Shown: piece after piece, positions 22,923-31,148 of the stretch | How positions within the stretch are numbered: position 1 is the first letter of the stretch | How the letters are laid out: the number at the start of each line of letters is the position of its first letter | Assembly: GCF_016612865.1 (NCBI RefSeq) | Contig: NZ_JAENZZ010000004.1 | Span: forward strand, 1 to 35,094 | Direction of reading: 5' to 3' | From: Blastococcus sp. TML/M2B | GTDB taxonomy: Bacteria; Actinomycetota; Actinomycetes; Mycobacteriales; Geodermatophilaceae | Length of the DNA stretch: 35,094 nt | Program-made: the position numbers and the translations under genes | Notes under the pieces: generated by a model | What the model was told of the DNA's origin: nothing | What the model saw: the letters and a program-made list of their open reading frames with translations, nothing else | Database searches by the model: none

Positions 22923-23940
22923 CGGCCGCCTCCCCTCCGGCCACGACGTCGCCGAACCGGTCGACGACCTCGCGGGTCAGCACGTTCCGGCTGGTGGTGA
23001 GCTCGTGCCCGGGCCCGGCGTGCCGGGCGTCGCGGAAGCCGCGCACGGGGAGCCCGAACTTGGCCACGAGGCGGTCGCCGAAGGTGGCCGCGTGCACGCG
23101 GGCGATCCGCACGGGGCGGGTCGCCTTGCGGACGTCGACGCGCCCGCCGTCGGGGACGCTGACCATCCGCCGCCCGTCGGCGGAGACGCGGGCGCGGTTG
23201 CCGTCGGCGGGGATCGAGACGGTGAGCACCGAGTTCGGCGAGGTCACCAGCGGCCGGGCGAACAGGGCGTGGGCGTTGGTCGGCACGAGCAGCAGCGCCT
23301 CGACGTCGGGCCACACGACCGGGCCACCCGCGGAGAAGGCGTAGGCGGTGGAGCCGGTGGGGGTCGCGCACAGCACGCCGTCGCAGCCGAAGCTGGTCAG
23401 CGGCCGGCCGTCGATGAGGATGACGACGTCGAGGACGCGGGAGCGCTCGGCCTTCTCGATCGACACCTCGTTGAGCGCCCAGGTGCCGCCGACGACCGCG
23501 CCGTCGGCGTCGACGACGTCCACCTCGATCGCCAGCCGCTCCTCGACGGAGTACTCGCAGTGCTCGATGGCCTGGAGCGTCTCCTCGACCGCCTCGGGCT
23601 CGGTCTCGGCGAGGAAGCCGACCCGGCCGAGGTTGACCCCCATGAGGGCGGCGTCGGTGAACCGGGCCAGCTCGGCGGCGCGCAGGAACGTGCCGTCGCC
23701 GCCGAAGACCATGACGATCTCGGTGTCGCGCGCGGCGTGCGCGTCGGCGGGCACGATCTCGGCGCCGTCGATGTGCAGCTCGCGTGCCTCGTCCTCGAGC
23801 AGGCGCACGACGATGCCGCCGGCCTGCAGCCGGGCGGCGGAGCTGCGGGCCAGCTCGACGATGTCGTGCCGGCCGGTGTGCACGGTCAGCAGCACGCGCC
23901 GTGGCTGCGGGGCGGTGCCGCCCTCGCTGGTCGGACTCAC
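22897..23940 (-). CDS. nadK: NAD kinase
   Basis: Phosphorylates NAD to NADP. 347 residues. GGDGTFL at residues 80-86 is the diagnostic motif; MGVNLGRVGFLAE, WALNEVSIEK and ATPTGSTAYAFSAGGP follow as expected. GTG at 23940 overlaps the tlyA stop as GTGA and leaves a short variable N-terminus before RRVLLTVHTGR. The C-terminus has about 50 extra residues beyond the core, ending GGGTHDHV. Frame intact. Co-transcribed with tlyA and recN. Confidence 0.96.
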   Translation of the reverse strand: MSPTSEGGTAPQPRRVLLTVHTGRHDIVELARSSAARLQAGGIVVRLLEDEARELHIDGAEIVPADAHAARDTEIVMVFGGDGTFLRAAELARFTDAALMGVNLGRVGFLAETEPEAVEETLQAIEHCEYSVEERLAIEVDVVDADGAVVGGTWALNEVSIEKAERSRVLDVVILIDGRPLTSFGCDGVLCATPTGSTAYAFSAGGPVVWPDVEALLLVPTNAHALFARPLVTSPNSVLTVSIPADGNRARVSADGRRMVSVPDGGRVDVRKATRPVRIARVHAATFGDRLVAKFGLPVRGFRDARHAGPGHELTTSRNVLTREVVDRFGDVVAGGEAAGGGTHDHV

Positions 23941-24731
23941 TGCGGTCCCTCCTGGACTGCTCGACGGACGTCGTGCTCCTGCACCGGCCCCGCGTCGCGG
24001 CGCAACCACAGGAAGAACTCCACGTTCCCGGCCGGCCCGGGCAGCGGGCTGGCGACCACGCCGGCGGTCCCCCAGCCCAGCTCGGCCGCGGCCGCGGCCA
24101 CCTCGAGGACGGCCTGCACCCGGTGCTCGGGGTCCCGGACGACGCCGCCGGCGCCGAGCCGTTCCCGCCCGACCTCGAACTGCGGCTTCACCATCGGCAG
24201 CAGGTCGGCCCCGGGGCCGGCGCACGCGGTGAGCGCGGGCAGCACCAGCCGCAGCGAGATGAACGACAGGTCGGCAACGACGAGGTCGACGGGACCGTCG
24301 ATCGCCTCGGGGGTCAGCGTCCGCACGTTGGTGCGCTCGTGGACCCGCACCCGGTCGTCGGTGCGCAGCGACCAGGCCAGCTCGCCGTAGCCGACGTCGA
24401 CGGCGACGACCTCGGCGGCGCCGCGGCTGAGCAGCACCTCGGTGAAGCCCCCGGTGGAGGCGCCGGCGTCCAGGGCGCGGCGGCCCTCGACGGCGACCGG
24501 GAACGCCTCGAGCGCACCGAGCAGCTTGTGCGCGCCGCGGGAGACCCAGCTGGGCTGGTCGGGATCGGTGCGGACCACGACGGGTTCGCCCGCGTCCACG
24601 CCGGTGGCGGGCTTGGTGGCCGCGCGCCCGGAGACGGCGACGCGGCCCTCGGCGATGAGCGCGACCGCGTGCTCGCGGGAGCGGGCCAGACCGCGGCGCA
24701 CGAGCTCGGCATCGAGCCGGCGACGCACCAT
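23937..24731 (-). CDS. tlyA: TlyA family rRNA 2'-O-methyltransferase (S4 + FtsJ domains)
   Basis: In mycobacteria TlyA 2'-O-methylates a cytidine in 16S helix 44 and one in 23S helix 69 and determines capreomycin susceptibility. 264 residues. The N-terminal S4 RNA-binding domain covers residues 3-60 (RRLDAELVRRGLARSREHA). The FtsJ-type domain has motif I ALDAGASTGGF at 87-96. A K-D-K-E set can be placed at Lys69 (SRGAHKL), Asp154 (VVADLSF), Lys182 (MVKPQFE) and Glu238 (NVEFFLWL). ATG at 24731 overlaps the stop of the small upstream gene as TGATG. Older annotation as hemolysin A is a misnomer for this family in most actinobacteria. Confidence 0.94.
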   Translation of the reverse strand: MVRRRLDAELVRRGLARSREHAVALIAEGRVAVSGRAATKPATGVDAGEPVVVRTDPDQPSWVSRGAHKLLGALEAFPVAVEGRRALDAGASTGGFTEVLLSRGAAEVVAVDVGYGELAWSLRTDDRVRVHERTNVRTLTPEAIDGPVDLVVADLSFISLRLVLPALTACAGPGADLLPMVKPQFEVGRERLGAGGVVRDPEHRVQAVLEVAAAAAELGWGTAGVVASPLPGPAGNVEFFLWLRRDAGPVQEHDVRRAVQEGPQ

Positions 24732-24916
24732 CAGAGCTGGTCGATCGTGCCGAGCTCGCGCTGCAGCCGGCCGTGCTCGGCCTCGAAGACGGCCACGTGC
24801 TCGGCGACGGGGCGCTGCTCGAGCTCGGCGAACCGGTCCGCCCCGGTGCGCTCCGCGTCGACCGCGGCCGGGCGCGGCGGACCCGGGACGGGGCGCTGCG
24901 TGCTCGGCTCGGTCAT
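24731..24916 (-). CDS. Small conserved protein upstream of tlyA (61 residues)
   Basis: Encodes MTEPSTQRPVPGPPRPAAVD, then a helical, charged second half with FAELEQRPVAEHVAVFEAEH and LQRELGTIDQL. Occupies the place of the small Rv1693 gene in M. tuberculosis. Two ATGs are available; 24916 has the ribosome site AGGAAG eight bases upstream, while 24922 would leave only two bases, so 24916 is chosen. It stops inside the tlyA start codon. No domain known; the amphipathic C-terminal helix may bind a partner. First gene of the recN operon, with the promoter in the 190-base spacer to the plus-strand SCP2 gene. Confidence 0.8.
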   Translation of the reverse strand: MTEPSTQRPVPGPPRPAAVDAERTGADRFAELEQRPVAEHVAVFEAEHGRLQRELGTIDQL

Positions 24917-25110
24917 CGTCATCGCTTCCTGCGCTGGAGGTGGTGGCGGCCGGTCGTCGGGGCGGACGCCGGACTGCGGCCGGGTGCCGTCGCACCGGCC
25001 GCGTGCCCCGCCGAGGTTACCGGTCACCGGCGACGGGGCACGGCGCGACGAGGGCAGGCGATAACGTCTGGCGCCCGGTACGTCCCGACATCGGCAGGAG
25101 AACCGCCCCC

Positions 25111-25449
25111 GTGGCCACGATGGACGAATGCCTCACCGCCCTGCGGGGCATCCTCGGCGACCTCGCGGCGAACCCCGCGGCCGCCGGCCTCGACCGCAGC
25201 CTGTCGTGCCGGTTGACCGATCTGCAGCAGGTGGTCGTCGGACGGCTGAGCTCCGGCAGCGTCCGGGACCTCGAGGTGCTTCCCGACGGCCCCGCCGTGG
25301 AGAAGGCCGACATCCGGCTGACCATGACCAGCGACGACCTCGTCGCCCTGACCGGCGGCCGGCTGTCCTTCGGCTCGGCGTGGGCGTCGGGCCGGGTGAA
25401 GCTCGAGGCCGGCCTGCGCGACATGCTCCGGCTGCGCAAGCTGCTCTGA
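25111..25449 (+). CDS. SCP2 sterol-binding-like domain protein
   Basis: 112 residues. GTG at 25111 has GGCAGGAG at 25093-25100; an ATG at 25120 is three codons on. The pattern (VEKADIRLTMTSDDLVALTGG, RLSFGSAWASGRVKLEAG, LRDMLRLRKLL) matches the second half of the SCP2 fold seen in actinobacterial stand-alone SCP2 proteins and maleylpyruvate isomerase relatives. These bind lipids or hydrophobic ligands; the ligand here is unknown. A TAACGT box at 25062-25067 could be a -10 element, but there is no good -35. Divergent from the small tlyA-operon gene, convergent with the HAD gene. Confidence 0.82.
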   Translation: MATMDECLTALRGILGDLAANPAAAGLDRSLSCRLTDLQQVVVGRLSSGSVRDLEVLPDGPAVEKADIRLTMTSDDLVALTGGRLSFGSAWASGRVKLEAGLRDMLRLRKLL

Positions 25450-25528
25450 CCGCGCTCGCACCGTCCGGGCCGCGCGCCCGACCCTGACCGCACGGCGTCC
25501 CGCCGCACGCCGGCACGCGTGGTCCGTC

Positions 25529-25605
25529 CCGTCCGCGTGGTCGCGCGCCGTCTCCCGTGGTCCTGTTCCGTCCGCGTGGCCGCGCGCCGTCTCCGTGGTC
25601 CCGGG
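25529..25605. repeat. Two-copy imperfect tandem repeat of about 39 bp
   Basis: CCGTCCGCGTGGTCGCGCGC starts the first copy at 25529 and recurs at 25568 with a T to C change and a one-base gap; both continue into CCGTCT(C)CCGTGGTCC. A partial third CCGTCGTGG follows. It lies in the 170-base spacer between the convergent SCP2 and HAD genes, which holds no gene. Confidence 0.7.
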
Positions 25606-25619
25606 CCGTCGTGGCCCAG

Positions 25620-26768
25620 TCAGCCGGTGCCGAGCCCCCAGTTCCGCAGCGCGGTCGATGCCTCGACGCCCTCGCCGAGCACCCTGGCCGGGGCACCGCC
25701 GTCGGGGTGCCGGATCCAGTGCGCCACGCACAGCGCCCGCAACCCGTCCAGCCCGTCGAAACCCCGCACCGCGCCGTCGGACCCCTGAGCGGCCCCGTCC
25801 GGATCGCGCTCCGCGCCGTCGGCGCGCGCTCTCCCGTCGCCGGCCGGCTCGTGCACCAGCAGGAGCCCGTCCGACTCGGCCGGCCGCACGACCCAGTCGC
25901 CGCACCGCCACCCCACCGCGTCAGCTTGCACCGACGGGTGCACGTCGAGCAGGCCTGCGGCGTCGTGCGCGAGGTGGTCGGGCCGGTGCTCGGGTACGGC
26001 GGCGAGCAGCGTCGCGGCATCGGTGACGCCGGAGAGCACGAGCAGGCTGGCCGCGCCCGCCCGCTGCGCGCCCTCGATGTCGGTGTCCAGCCGGTCCCCG
26101 ACGACCAGGGGCCGCTGCGCTCGGGTGCGCCGCACGCACTCGGCGTGCATGGCCGGGTCGGGCTTGCCGGTGACCAGCGGCGGACGCCCGGTGACCGCGC
26201 TGACGACCCCCACCATCGCCCCGTTGCCCGGCAGCGGACCGCGCGGGGAGGGGATCGTGGCGTCGGCGTTGGTGGCCACGTGCCGCGCACCGTTGCGCAC
26301 CGCGACGACCGCCTCGGCCAGCTGCGCCCAGCCGACCTCCCGGCCGTAGCCCTGCACGACGGCGTCCGGCTCGTCCTCGGCCCGCTCGACGACCTCCAGG
26401 CCGGCCGCGCGCACGGCGGCCGCCACCCCGGGCCCGCCCACGGGCAGGATCCGCGCCCCCGGCCCCAGGAGCTCGAGCACCACCGTCGCGGCCGCCTGGG
26501 AGCTGGTGATGACGTCGGCCGCGGCCGCCTCGACCCCCAGCTCGGTCAGGTGTGCGGCCACCTCCTCCGGCGTCCGGGCGGCGTTGTTGGTGACGAAGCC
26601 CAGCCGCATGCCGCTGCGGCGGACCTGCTGCAGCGCCCCGGGGACTCCGGGTACCGCCTCGGAGCCGACGTAGACCACGCCGTCGAGGTCCAGCAGCGCG
26701 ACGTCGTGCTGTTGGGCGAGGGGGCCGGGCGAGCCGGCCGCGAGCGGGCTGCGGCGCGGGTCGGGCAT
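25620..26768 (-). CDS. HAD-superfamily IIA phosphatase (NagD-like)
   Basis: 382 residues. HAD motif I is DLDGVVYVG at residues 27-35, motif II is VTNNAARTPEEVAAHL, then TGKPDPAMH and motif III VVGDRLDTDIEGAQRAG. This set is typical of the NagD/AraL subclass with a C2 cap; in this neighbourhood the M. tuberculosis counterpart is Rv1692, reported as a glycerol-phosphate phosphatase. ATG at 26768 has AAGGAGAGG upstream. After the HAD core a further 90 residues contain GWRCGDWVVRPAESDGLLLV and an Asp/Gly/Ala-rich low-complexity loop (RADGAERDPDGAAQGSDGAV), ending LRALCVAHWIRHPDGG. Divergent from the DUF1015 gene. Confidence 0.93.
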   Translation of the reverse strand: MPDPRRSPLAAGSPGPLAQQHDVALLDLDGVVYVGSEAVPGVPGALQQVRRSGMRLGFVTNNAARTPEEVAAHLTELGVEAAAADVITSSQAAATVVLELLGPGARILPVGGPGVAAAVRAAGLEVVERAEDEPDAVVQGYGREVGWAQLAEAVVAVRNGARHVATNADATIPSPRGPLPGNGAMVGVVSAVTGRPPLVTGKPDPAMHAECVRRTRAQRPLVVGDRLDTDIEGAQRAGAASLLVLSGVTDAATLLAAVPEHRPDHLAHDAAGLLDVHPSVQADAVGWRCGDWVVRPAESDGLLLVHEPAGDGRARADGAERDPDGAAQGSDGAVRGFDGLDGLRALCVAHWIRHPDGGAPARVLGEGVEASTALRNWGLGTG

Positions 26769-26880
26769 CGCGTGGCCTCTCCTTCTCGATCTGCTGTCGT
26801 GGATGTGCTGTCCTGCGGGTCCGACGGCCGGTACCGCGGGCGCCACCGGCGCATCCGCGCGGCGCTCCTACGATTCCCTG

Positions 26881-28219
26881 GTGCCCTCGTCGTCGCCGGA
26901 CCACCGCCCGTCCGATACCGCGACGGGCCTGGAGGTACGCCCCTTCCGGGCGCTGACCTACCGCGTGCACGACCCGGACCACCTGGCCCGGGTGAGCTCG
27001 CCCGCCTACGACCTGGTGACCGCCGCCGGCCGGGAGCGCCTGGCCGGCGCCGATCCGCACAACATCGTGCGGCTCATCCTGCCCGAGCCCGGCGTCCCCG
27101 CCGATCCCGCACCGGCGGGCGGAGCCGGGACGGCGCCGGCCTGGGCAACCCGGGCGGCGCGGATGCTCGCCGCGTGGGAGGACGAGGGCGTCCTGGAACG
27201 GGACGAGCGATCGGCGCTGTGGGTCTACGAGCTGCAGCCCGCCGACGGCGACGCCGCGACGGTGGGCTGGCTCGGCGCCGTCGGGTTGCCGGTGCCGGGC
27301 TCGACCGCGGTCCTCCCCACGAGGACACCTTCCCCGACGCCGTCGAGGGCCGTCGCGCGCTGCTCGCCGCCACCCGCACCGACCTCGAGCCGATCGTGCT
27401 GGCCCACGACCCGGATCACGAGGTCGCCGTGCTCACCGACCGCGCCCGCCGGAGCGAGCCGACGCTGCAGGTGCTCGACGACGACGGCGTCCGCCACCGG
27501 CTGTGGCGGGTGACCGACCCCGCGCTGATCGGCGAGCTGGCCGGGGCGTTCGGGCGCACCGGCGCCGTCATCGCCGACGGCCACCACCGGTTCGCCGCCG
27601 CCCGTGCCCACCAGCGCACCGACCCCGGCTGCCCGGGGTGCGACGCCGTCCTCGCGCTGCTGACGCCGATGGGCCCGGGCGGGCTGCGCGTGGCCGCGAT
27701 CCACCGGGTCCTACCGGACCTCCCGCTCGACGACGCTGCCCGCCGGGCAGCGGTCGGCTTCGCCGTGAGCGAGCTCGCGCTGGACCCCGACCGGCCGGCG
27801 GCGGTCGCCATCACCGCGGCTGTCGACGCCTGGCTGGCCGAGCCGGACGCTCTGGGCTTCCTGGTCACCGACGGCTTCCGCCTGCTCTGCCTGCGCGATC
27901 CGGGAGCCCCCGTGCGCGACCGGGTGCCGGCCGAGGCACCGGCCGCCTGGCGCGGACTCGACGTCGTGCTGGCGCACAAGGGGCTGATCGAGGGGTTGTG
28001 GGCGCGGGCGGACGAGCCGGGCAGCGTGCTCATCGCGCACACCGTCGAGGAGGCGCTGCGGACGGCGGGCGAGCGCAACGGCGTCGCCCTCCTGCTCCGC
28101 CCGCCCTCCCCGCCGACGTCGCCGCCGTGGCGCGCGCCGGGGCTCGGATGCCGCGCAAGTCCACCTTGTTCGTGCCCAAGCCGCGGACCGGCCTCGTGCT
28201 CCGGCCGCTGGACGACTGA
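26881..28219 (+). CDS. DUF1015 family protein (two frameshifts)
   Basis: GTG at 26881 begins VPSSSPDHRPS, then the family N-terminus VRPFRALTYRV and VSSPAYDLVT. The middle has the DUF1015 hallmark AVIADGHHRFAAARAH, and the C-terminus has MPRKSTLFVPKPRTGLVLRPL. One base is missing near 27313-27317 (GTC CTC CCC CAC GAG expected) and one near 28100-28110 (CGC CCG GCC CTC expected); with both restored the protein is 446 residues. Function of this widespread family is not established. It runs convergent with the ssb-like gene, with only 7 bases between stops. Confidence 0.88.
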
Positions 28220-28226
28220 TCGCGCC

Positions 28227-28586
28227 TCACGCGATGCGCTCGGTCGCCGGCCCCGAGGCGCGGGGCACCTTGCGCCCACGCCGGCAGTTGACCTCGCACA
28301 CCGAGGCGGTGCCGGATCCGGTGCGCCAGAACCGCCGCTGGAGCGCACCCTCGATCTCCACGACGTCACCGGGCTGCCAGGCCGCCACGCGCCGCTGCAG
28401 CGACTTGTCGTAGGTGATGCAACTGAGCACGTCGACCGTCTGACCGCGTGGCCGGGGCTCGGGCCGGCGCACCACCAGCCGGAAGGTCACCAGGGTGTCC
28501 CCGCTCGGCAGGGTGCGGACCTCTGCCGGTGCGGACAACCGTCCCCGTAGCACCACGTCGTTCCGGTCGATCACAGCCACGCTCAT
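28227..28586 (-). CDS. Short single-stranded DNA-binding (OB-fold) protein
   Basis: 119 residues. VVLRGRLSAPAEVRTLPSGD, LVTFRLVVRRPEPRP, DVLSCITYDKSLQRRVAAW, and KPGD-like QPGDVVEIEGALQRRFW follow the SSB OB-fold in order. It lacks the flexible linker and acidic DDDIPF tip of the housekeeping SSB, so it is a paralogue, not the replication SSB. A Cys-containing C-terminus (CEVNCRRGRKV) is unusual. ATG at 28586 starts MSVAVIDRND. It follows the TPR-repeat gene by 92 bases, with a hairpin in between, so separate transcription is likely. Confidence 0.85.
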   Translation of the reverse strand: MSVAVIDRNDVVLRGRLSAPAEVRTLPSGDTLVTFRLVVRRPEPRPRGQTVDVLSCITYDKSLQRRVAAWQPGDVVEIEGALQRRFWRTGSGTASVCEVNCRRGRKVPRASGPATERIA

Positions 28587-28644
28587 GCTCAGAGCCTGGA
28601 TCGGCCGGGGGCCCCGGCACAGGGGCGTGCCCCATCTGTGGACG

Positions 28645-28674
28645 CGGGCGGCGGGTGTGGACACCCGCCGCCCG
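28645..28674 (-). terminator. Perfect 14-bp hairpin downstream of the repeat/TPR gene
   Basis: CGGGCGGCGGGTGT, loop GG, ACACCCGCCGCCCG. It starts 5 bases past the stop of the gene ending at 28679 and has no T tract on the coding strand. Probably an intrinsic terminator of the high-GC kind. Confidence 0.7.
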
Positions 28675-28678
28675 GTTG

Positions 28679-30808
28679 TCAGCTGTCCGTGCTGCCGGCT
28701 CCGGAGTCCGCGTCGTCACCGGTCTCACCCAGGAGCTCGGCCACCTCGGCCTCGACCTCGTCCTGGAACGACCGGCCGCCGGTCGGGAATGCGCCGGCGT
28801 CGGCTGCTGACTCCTCGGCTCCCGGCTCCTCGTCGTCGGACCGCTCGAACTCGGCCTCGATCGCTGCCTCGAGTGCCTCGGCGTCGTCGAGCTCGGCGTC
28901 CTCCGGGTCGATCGCCGCGTCGGTCTCCTCCGGCGCGGCGTCGCCACCTGACAGGGTCTGATCCTGGTCGGCGCCCTCGGTCTCGGCCTCGAGGTCGTCG
29001 TCCTCGTCGTCGTCGATGAGGTCGTCGAGGTCGGTGAACTCGACGGAGTCCGCGAGCGCCTCGGGGTCGACGGCGACGATCGCGTCGTGCCACTGCTGCG
29101 CGAGGTCCTCCTCGCCCTGGGCGGAGAGCAGGTCGGCGTAGGCGGCGGCGAAGCGCAGCCGGATGTCGTCGCCTTCGGTGAGGGAGTCCGGCGTCGGGCG
29201 TCCACCCAGCGCCGCCTCGAGGACGAGCCGGGCGGCGGCGTCCTCGCCGAGGTCGCGGCGCGCGCCGGCCTCGACCAGACGCAGCTCGGCCGTCTCCTCC
29301 TGGTCCGGCTCCTCCGTCAGCGCCTCGGCGACGAGCCGCAGGGCGACCTCGGGCCGACCGAGGGCCCGCTCGCAGTCCGCCAGCACCGCGCGGTAGCCGT
29401 GGTCGCCGCTCATCCGCCGGTAGGCACGGAGCTCGCGCGCCGCCTCGGCGTAGTCACCGGCGTGGTAGGCGGCCACGCCGACCGCCTCCCGGACGACGGC
29501 GACGCGGGAAGCCCGGTCGCGCGCCGCGCGGGCGTGCGCCAGGGCGGTCTCCGGGTCCTCGTCGATCAGCGAGCCGGCAGCGACGAGGTGCGCGGCGACC
29601 TTGTCCACGCCGCGGGGGTCGAGACCCTTCAGCGCGGTACGCACCGCGGGGTCGAGCTCGCGAGGGTCGGCCCACTCGGGGAGCTCGGGACCGGGCGGCA
29701 GCGGCGGACGACGGTCCTGCCGGTCGTCGGGACGCGGACCCCGCGCGGGGGCGCCGCGGCGGTCGTCGCCGGGACGGCGGTCCCGCCAGTTCCCGGCACC
29801 GCCCTCCGGACGGCCGGACCGCTGCGGCCGGTCGCCGGACGGGCGCCGGTCCTGCCAGTCGCCGCGCTGCGGGCGGTCACCGGAGGGGCGGTTCTGCCAA
29901 CCACCACCCTGGGGACGGTCACGCTGGGGGCGGTCCCCGGCGGGGCGACGGTCCTGCCACTCGCCACGCTGCGGGCGGTCACCCGGGGGGCGACGGTCCT
30001 GCCAGTCCCCGCGCTGCGGGCGGTCGCCGGACGGACGGCGGTCCTGGTAGCCGCCACCCTCGCCGCGCTGCGGGCGGTCACCCGAGGGGCGACGGTCCTG
30101 CCAGTCCCCGCGCTGCGGGCGGCCACCGGACGGACGGCGGTCCTGGTAGCCGCCACCCTCGCCGCGCTGCGGGCGGTCACCCGAGGGACGACGGTCCTGC
30201 CACTCGCCACGCTGCGGACGGTCACCCGAGGGACGGCGGTCCTGCCAGCCGCCACCCTGCGGGCGGTCGCCTGCCGGACGACGGTCCTGCCAGCCACCAC
30301 CCTGGGGGCGATCACGCTGCGGACGGTCACCCGAGGGACGACGGTCCTGCCAGCCACCACCCTGGGGACGGTCGCGCTGGGGACGGTCCCCGGACGGGCG
30401 GCGATCCTGATAGCTGCCACCCTGCGGGCGGTCAGTCGAGGGACGACGCTCCTGCCAGCCACCGCGGTCGTCACGTGACGACCCGGCGCCGCGAGCACCA
30501 CCGCTCGTCGGCCGGCCACCCGGACGTCCGCGGGCATCGCCCCGGTCGTCTGCACCGCGACGCGGGCTCGAGTCGTTGCCGCGCTCGGCGAAGTAGCGGG
30601 CGTCCCGGTCGCTCTGCGGACGCGGAGCCCGGCGCTCGCCGTCCCCGCCGTTCCCACCGCGGCCGCCGGCGACGTTGCGCGGGGCGCCGGGTCGACCGGA
30701 AGCGCCGGCCGGGCGCTGGGCGCGGGAGCCCGGGCGGCCGGAGCCGGCGCCGGAACGGCCGCTACCGGAGCCGCGCGGGCCGTCAGAACCGCGTCGCGGA
30801 GAAGTCAT
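28679..30808 (-). CDS. Arg-rich repeat / TPR-like / acidic-tail protein (Rv1691-like)
   Basis: 709 residues in three parts. Residues 1-116 are Gly/Arg/Ser-rich. Residues 117-337 are thirteen repeats of the type WQDRRPSGDRPQRG (15-20 residues) plus a degenerate fourteenth. Residues about 375-585 are helical with TPR-like pairs (EWADPRELDPAVRTALKGLD, EAVGVAAYHAGDYAEAAREL, YRAVLADCERALGRPEVALRL). Residues about 588-709 are very acidic (LDDLIDDDEDDDLEAE). The TPR core corresponds to Rv1691 in the same gene order. ATG at 30808 is the only reasonable start; no strong ribosome site. No TM or signal, so cytoplasmic. Basic head and acidic tail suggest self-association or RNA binding; this is inference. 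Confidence 0.87.
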   Translation of the reverse strand: MTSPRRGSDGPRGSGSGRSGAGSGRPGSRAQRPAGASGRPGAPRNVAGGRGGNGGDGERRAPRPQSDRDARYFAERGNDSSPRRGADDRGDARGRPGGRPTSGGARGAGSSRDDRGGWQERRPSTDRPQGGSYQDRRPSGDRPQRDRPQGGGWQDRRPSGDRPQRDRPQGGGWQDRRPAGDRPQGGGWQDRRPSGDRPQRGEWQDRRPSGDRPQRGEGGGYQDRRPSGGRPQRGDWQDRRPSGDRPQRGEGGGYQDRRPSGDRPQRGDWQDRRPPGDRPQRGEWQDRRPAGDRPQRDRPQGGGWQNRPSGDRPQRGDWQDRRPSGDRPQRSGRPEGGAGNWRDRRPGDDRRGAPARGPRPDDRQDRRPPLPPGPELPEWADPRELDPAVRTALKGLDPRGVDKVAAHLVAAGSLIDEDPETALAHARAARDRASRVAVVREAVGVAAYHAGDYAEAARELRAYRRMSGDHGYRAVLADCERALGRPEVALRLVAEALTEEPDQEETAELRLVEAGARRDLGEDAAARLVLEAALGGRPTPDSLTEGDDIRLRFAAAYADLLSAQGEEDLAQQWHDAIVAVDPEALADSVEFTDLDDLIDDDEDDDLEAETEGADQDQTLSGGDAAPEETDAAIDPEDAELDDAEALEAAIEAEFERSDDEEPGAEESAADAGAFPTGGRSFQDEVEAEVAELLGETGDDADSGAGSTDS
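29798..30460 (-). repeat. In-frame minisatellite coding WQDRRPSGDRPQRG-type repeats
   Basis: Thirteen units of 45-60 bases, all multiples of three, with near-identical cores (plus-strand CGGTCCTGCCAG and GGGCGGTCACC-type words). Units alternate between forms ending RGE/RGD, RGEGGGY and RDRPQGG, as if expanded by block duplication. One unit (WQNRPSGD) has lost an Arg codon. Confidence 0.92.
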
Positions 30809-30873
30809 CGTCGGGGTACCTCATCACATAGCGGCGCACTCACAAGCCGCCGAAAGCTGAACAACGGACAACG

Positions 30874-30912
30874 CGAACGGGGGCCAGAGCACGTGGCTCT
30901 GACCCCCGTTCG
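30874..30912 (-). terminator. rRNA operon terminator hairpin
   Basis: On the minus strand CGAACGGGGGTCAGAG, a seven-base loop CCACGTG, then CTCTGGCCCCCGTTCG: 16 pairs with one G-U. It begins about 10 bases after the 5S 3' end. No T tract follows. Confidence 0.85.
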
Positions 30913-30920
30913 TAATGGTT

Positions 30921-31039
30921 GTCCGGCGGCGTCCTACTCTCCCACCCCGTCTCCAGGGCAGTACCATCGGCGCTGAGAGGCTTAGCTTCCGGGTTCGGAA
31001 TGTTGCCGGGCGTTTCCCTCTCGCCATGGCCGCCGTAAC
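30921..31039 (-). rRNA. rrf: 5S ribosomal RNA
   Basis: The minus strand reads TTACGGCGGCCATGGCGAGA from the 5' end at about 31038, then CCGAACCCGGAAGCTAAGCC and GATGGTACTGC, ending GGACGCCGCCGGACA. Terminal helix and loops agree with actinobacterial 5S, about 118 bases. Ends are approximate by a few bases. It looks complete and normal, unlike 16S and 23S. About 110 bases of spacer separate it from 23S. Confidence 0.95.
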
Positions 31040-31148
31040 TCTGTGAACTTGAACCATGCCTGGTTCGTGCGTTCAGAACCGCACAGTGGACGCGAAGCAA
31101 TCTTGTTATCCGGCTCTTACTCACACAGGCCCGAGTGGGTGTGTGTGG

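Noticed and set aside
25024..25911. Minus-strand open frame overlapping the end of the HAD gene and the SCP2 gene
   Set aside because: Low-complexity Arg/Ala/Asp composition, antisense to the SCP2 gene with a good ribosome site, and partly produced by the tandem repeat.
29798..30460. Regular repeat spacing suggesting a CRISPR array
   Set aside because: Units abut without unique spacers, lengths are multiples of three and all translate in one frame; there are no cas genes.
29087..30478. Long open frame on the plus strand opposite the repeat gene (Val/Leu/Thr-rich repeats)
   Set aside because: It mirrors the repeat units, whose lengths are multiples of three, so every frame stays open. It has no plausible domain, and the minus-strand gene has a proper core and tail.
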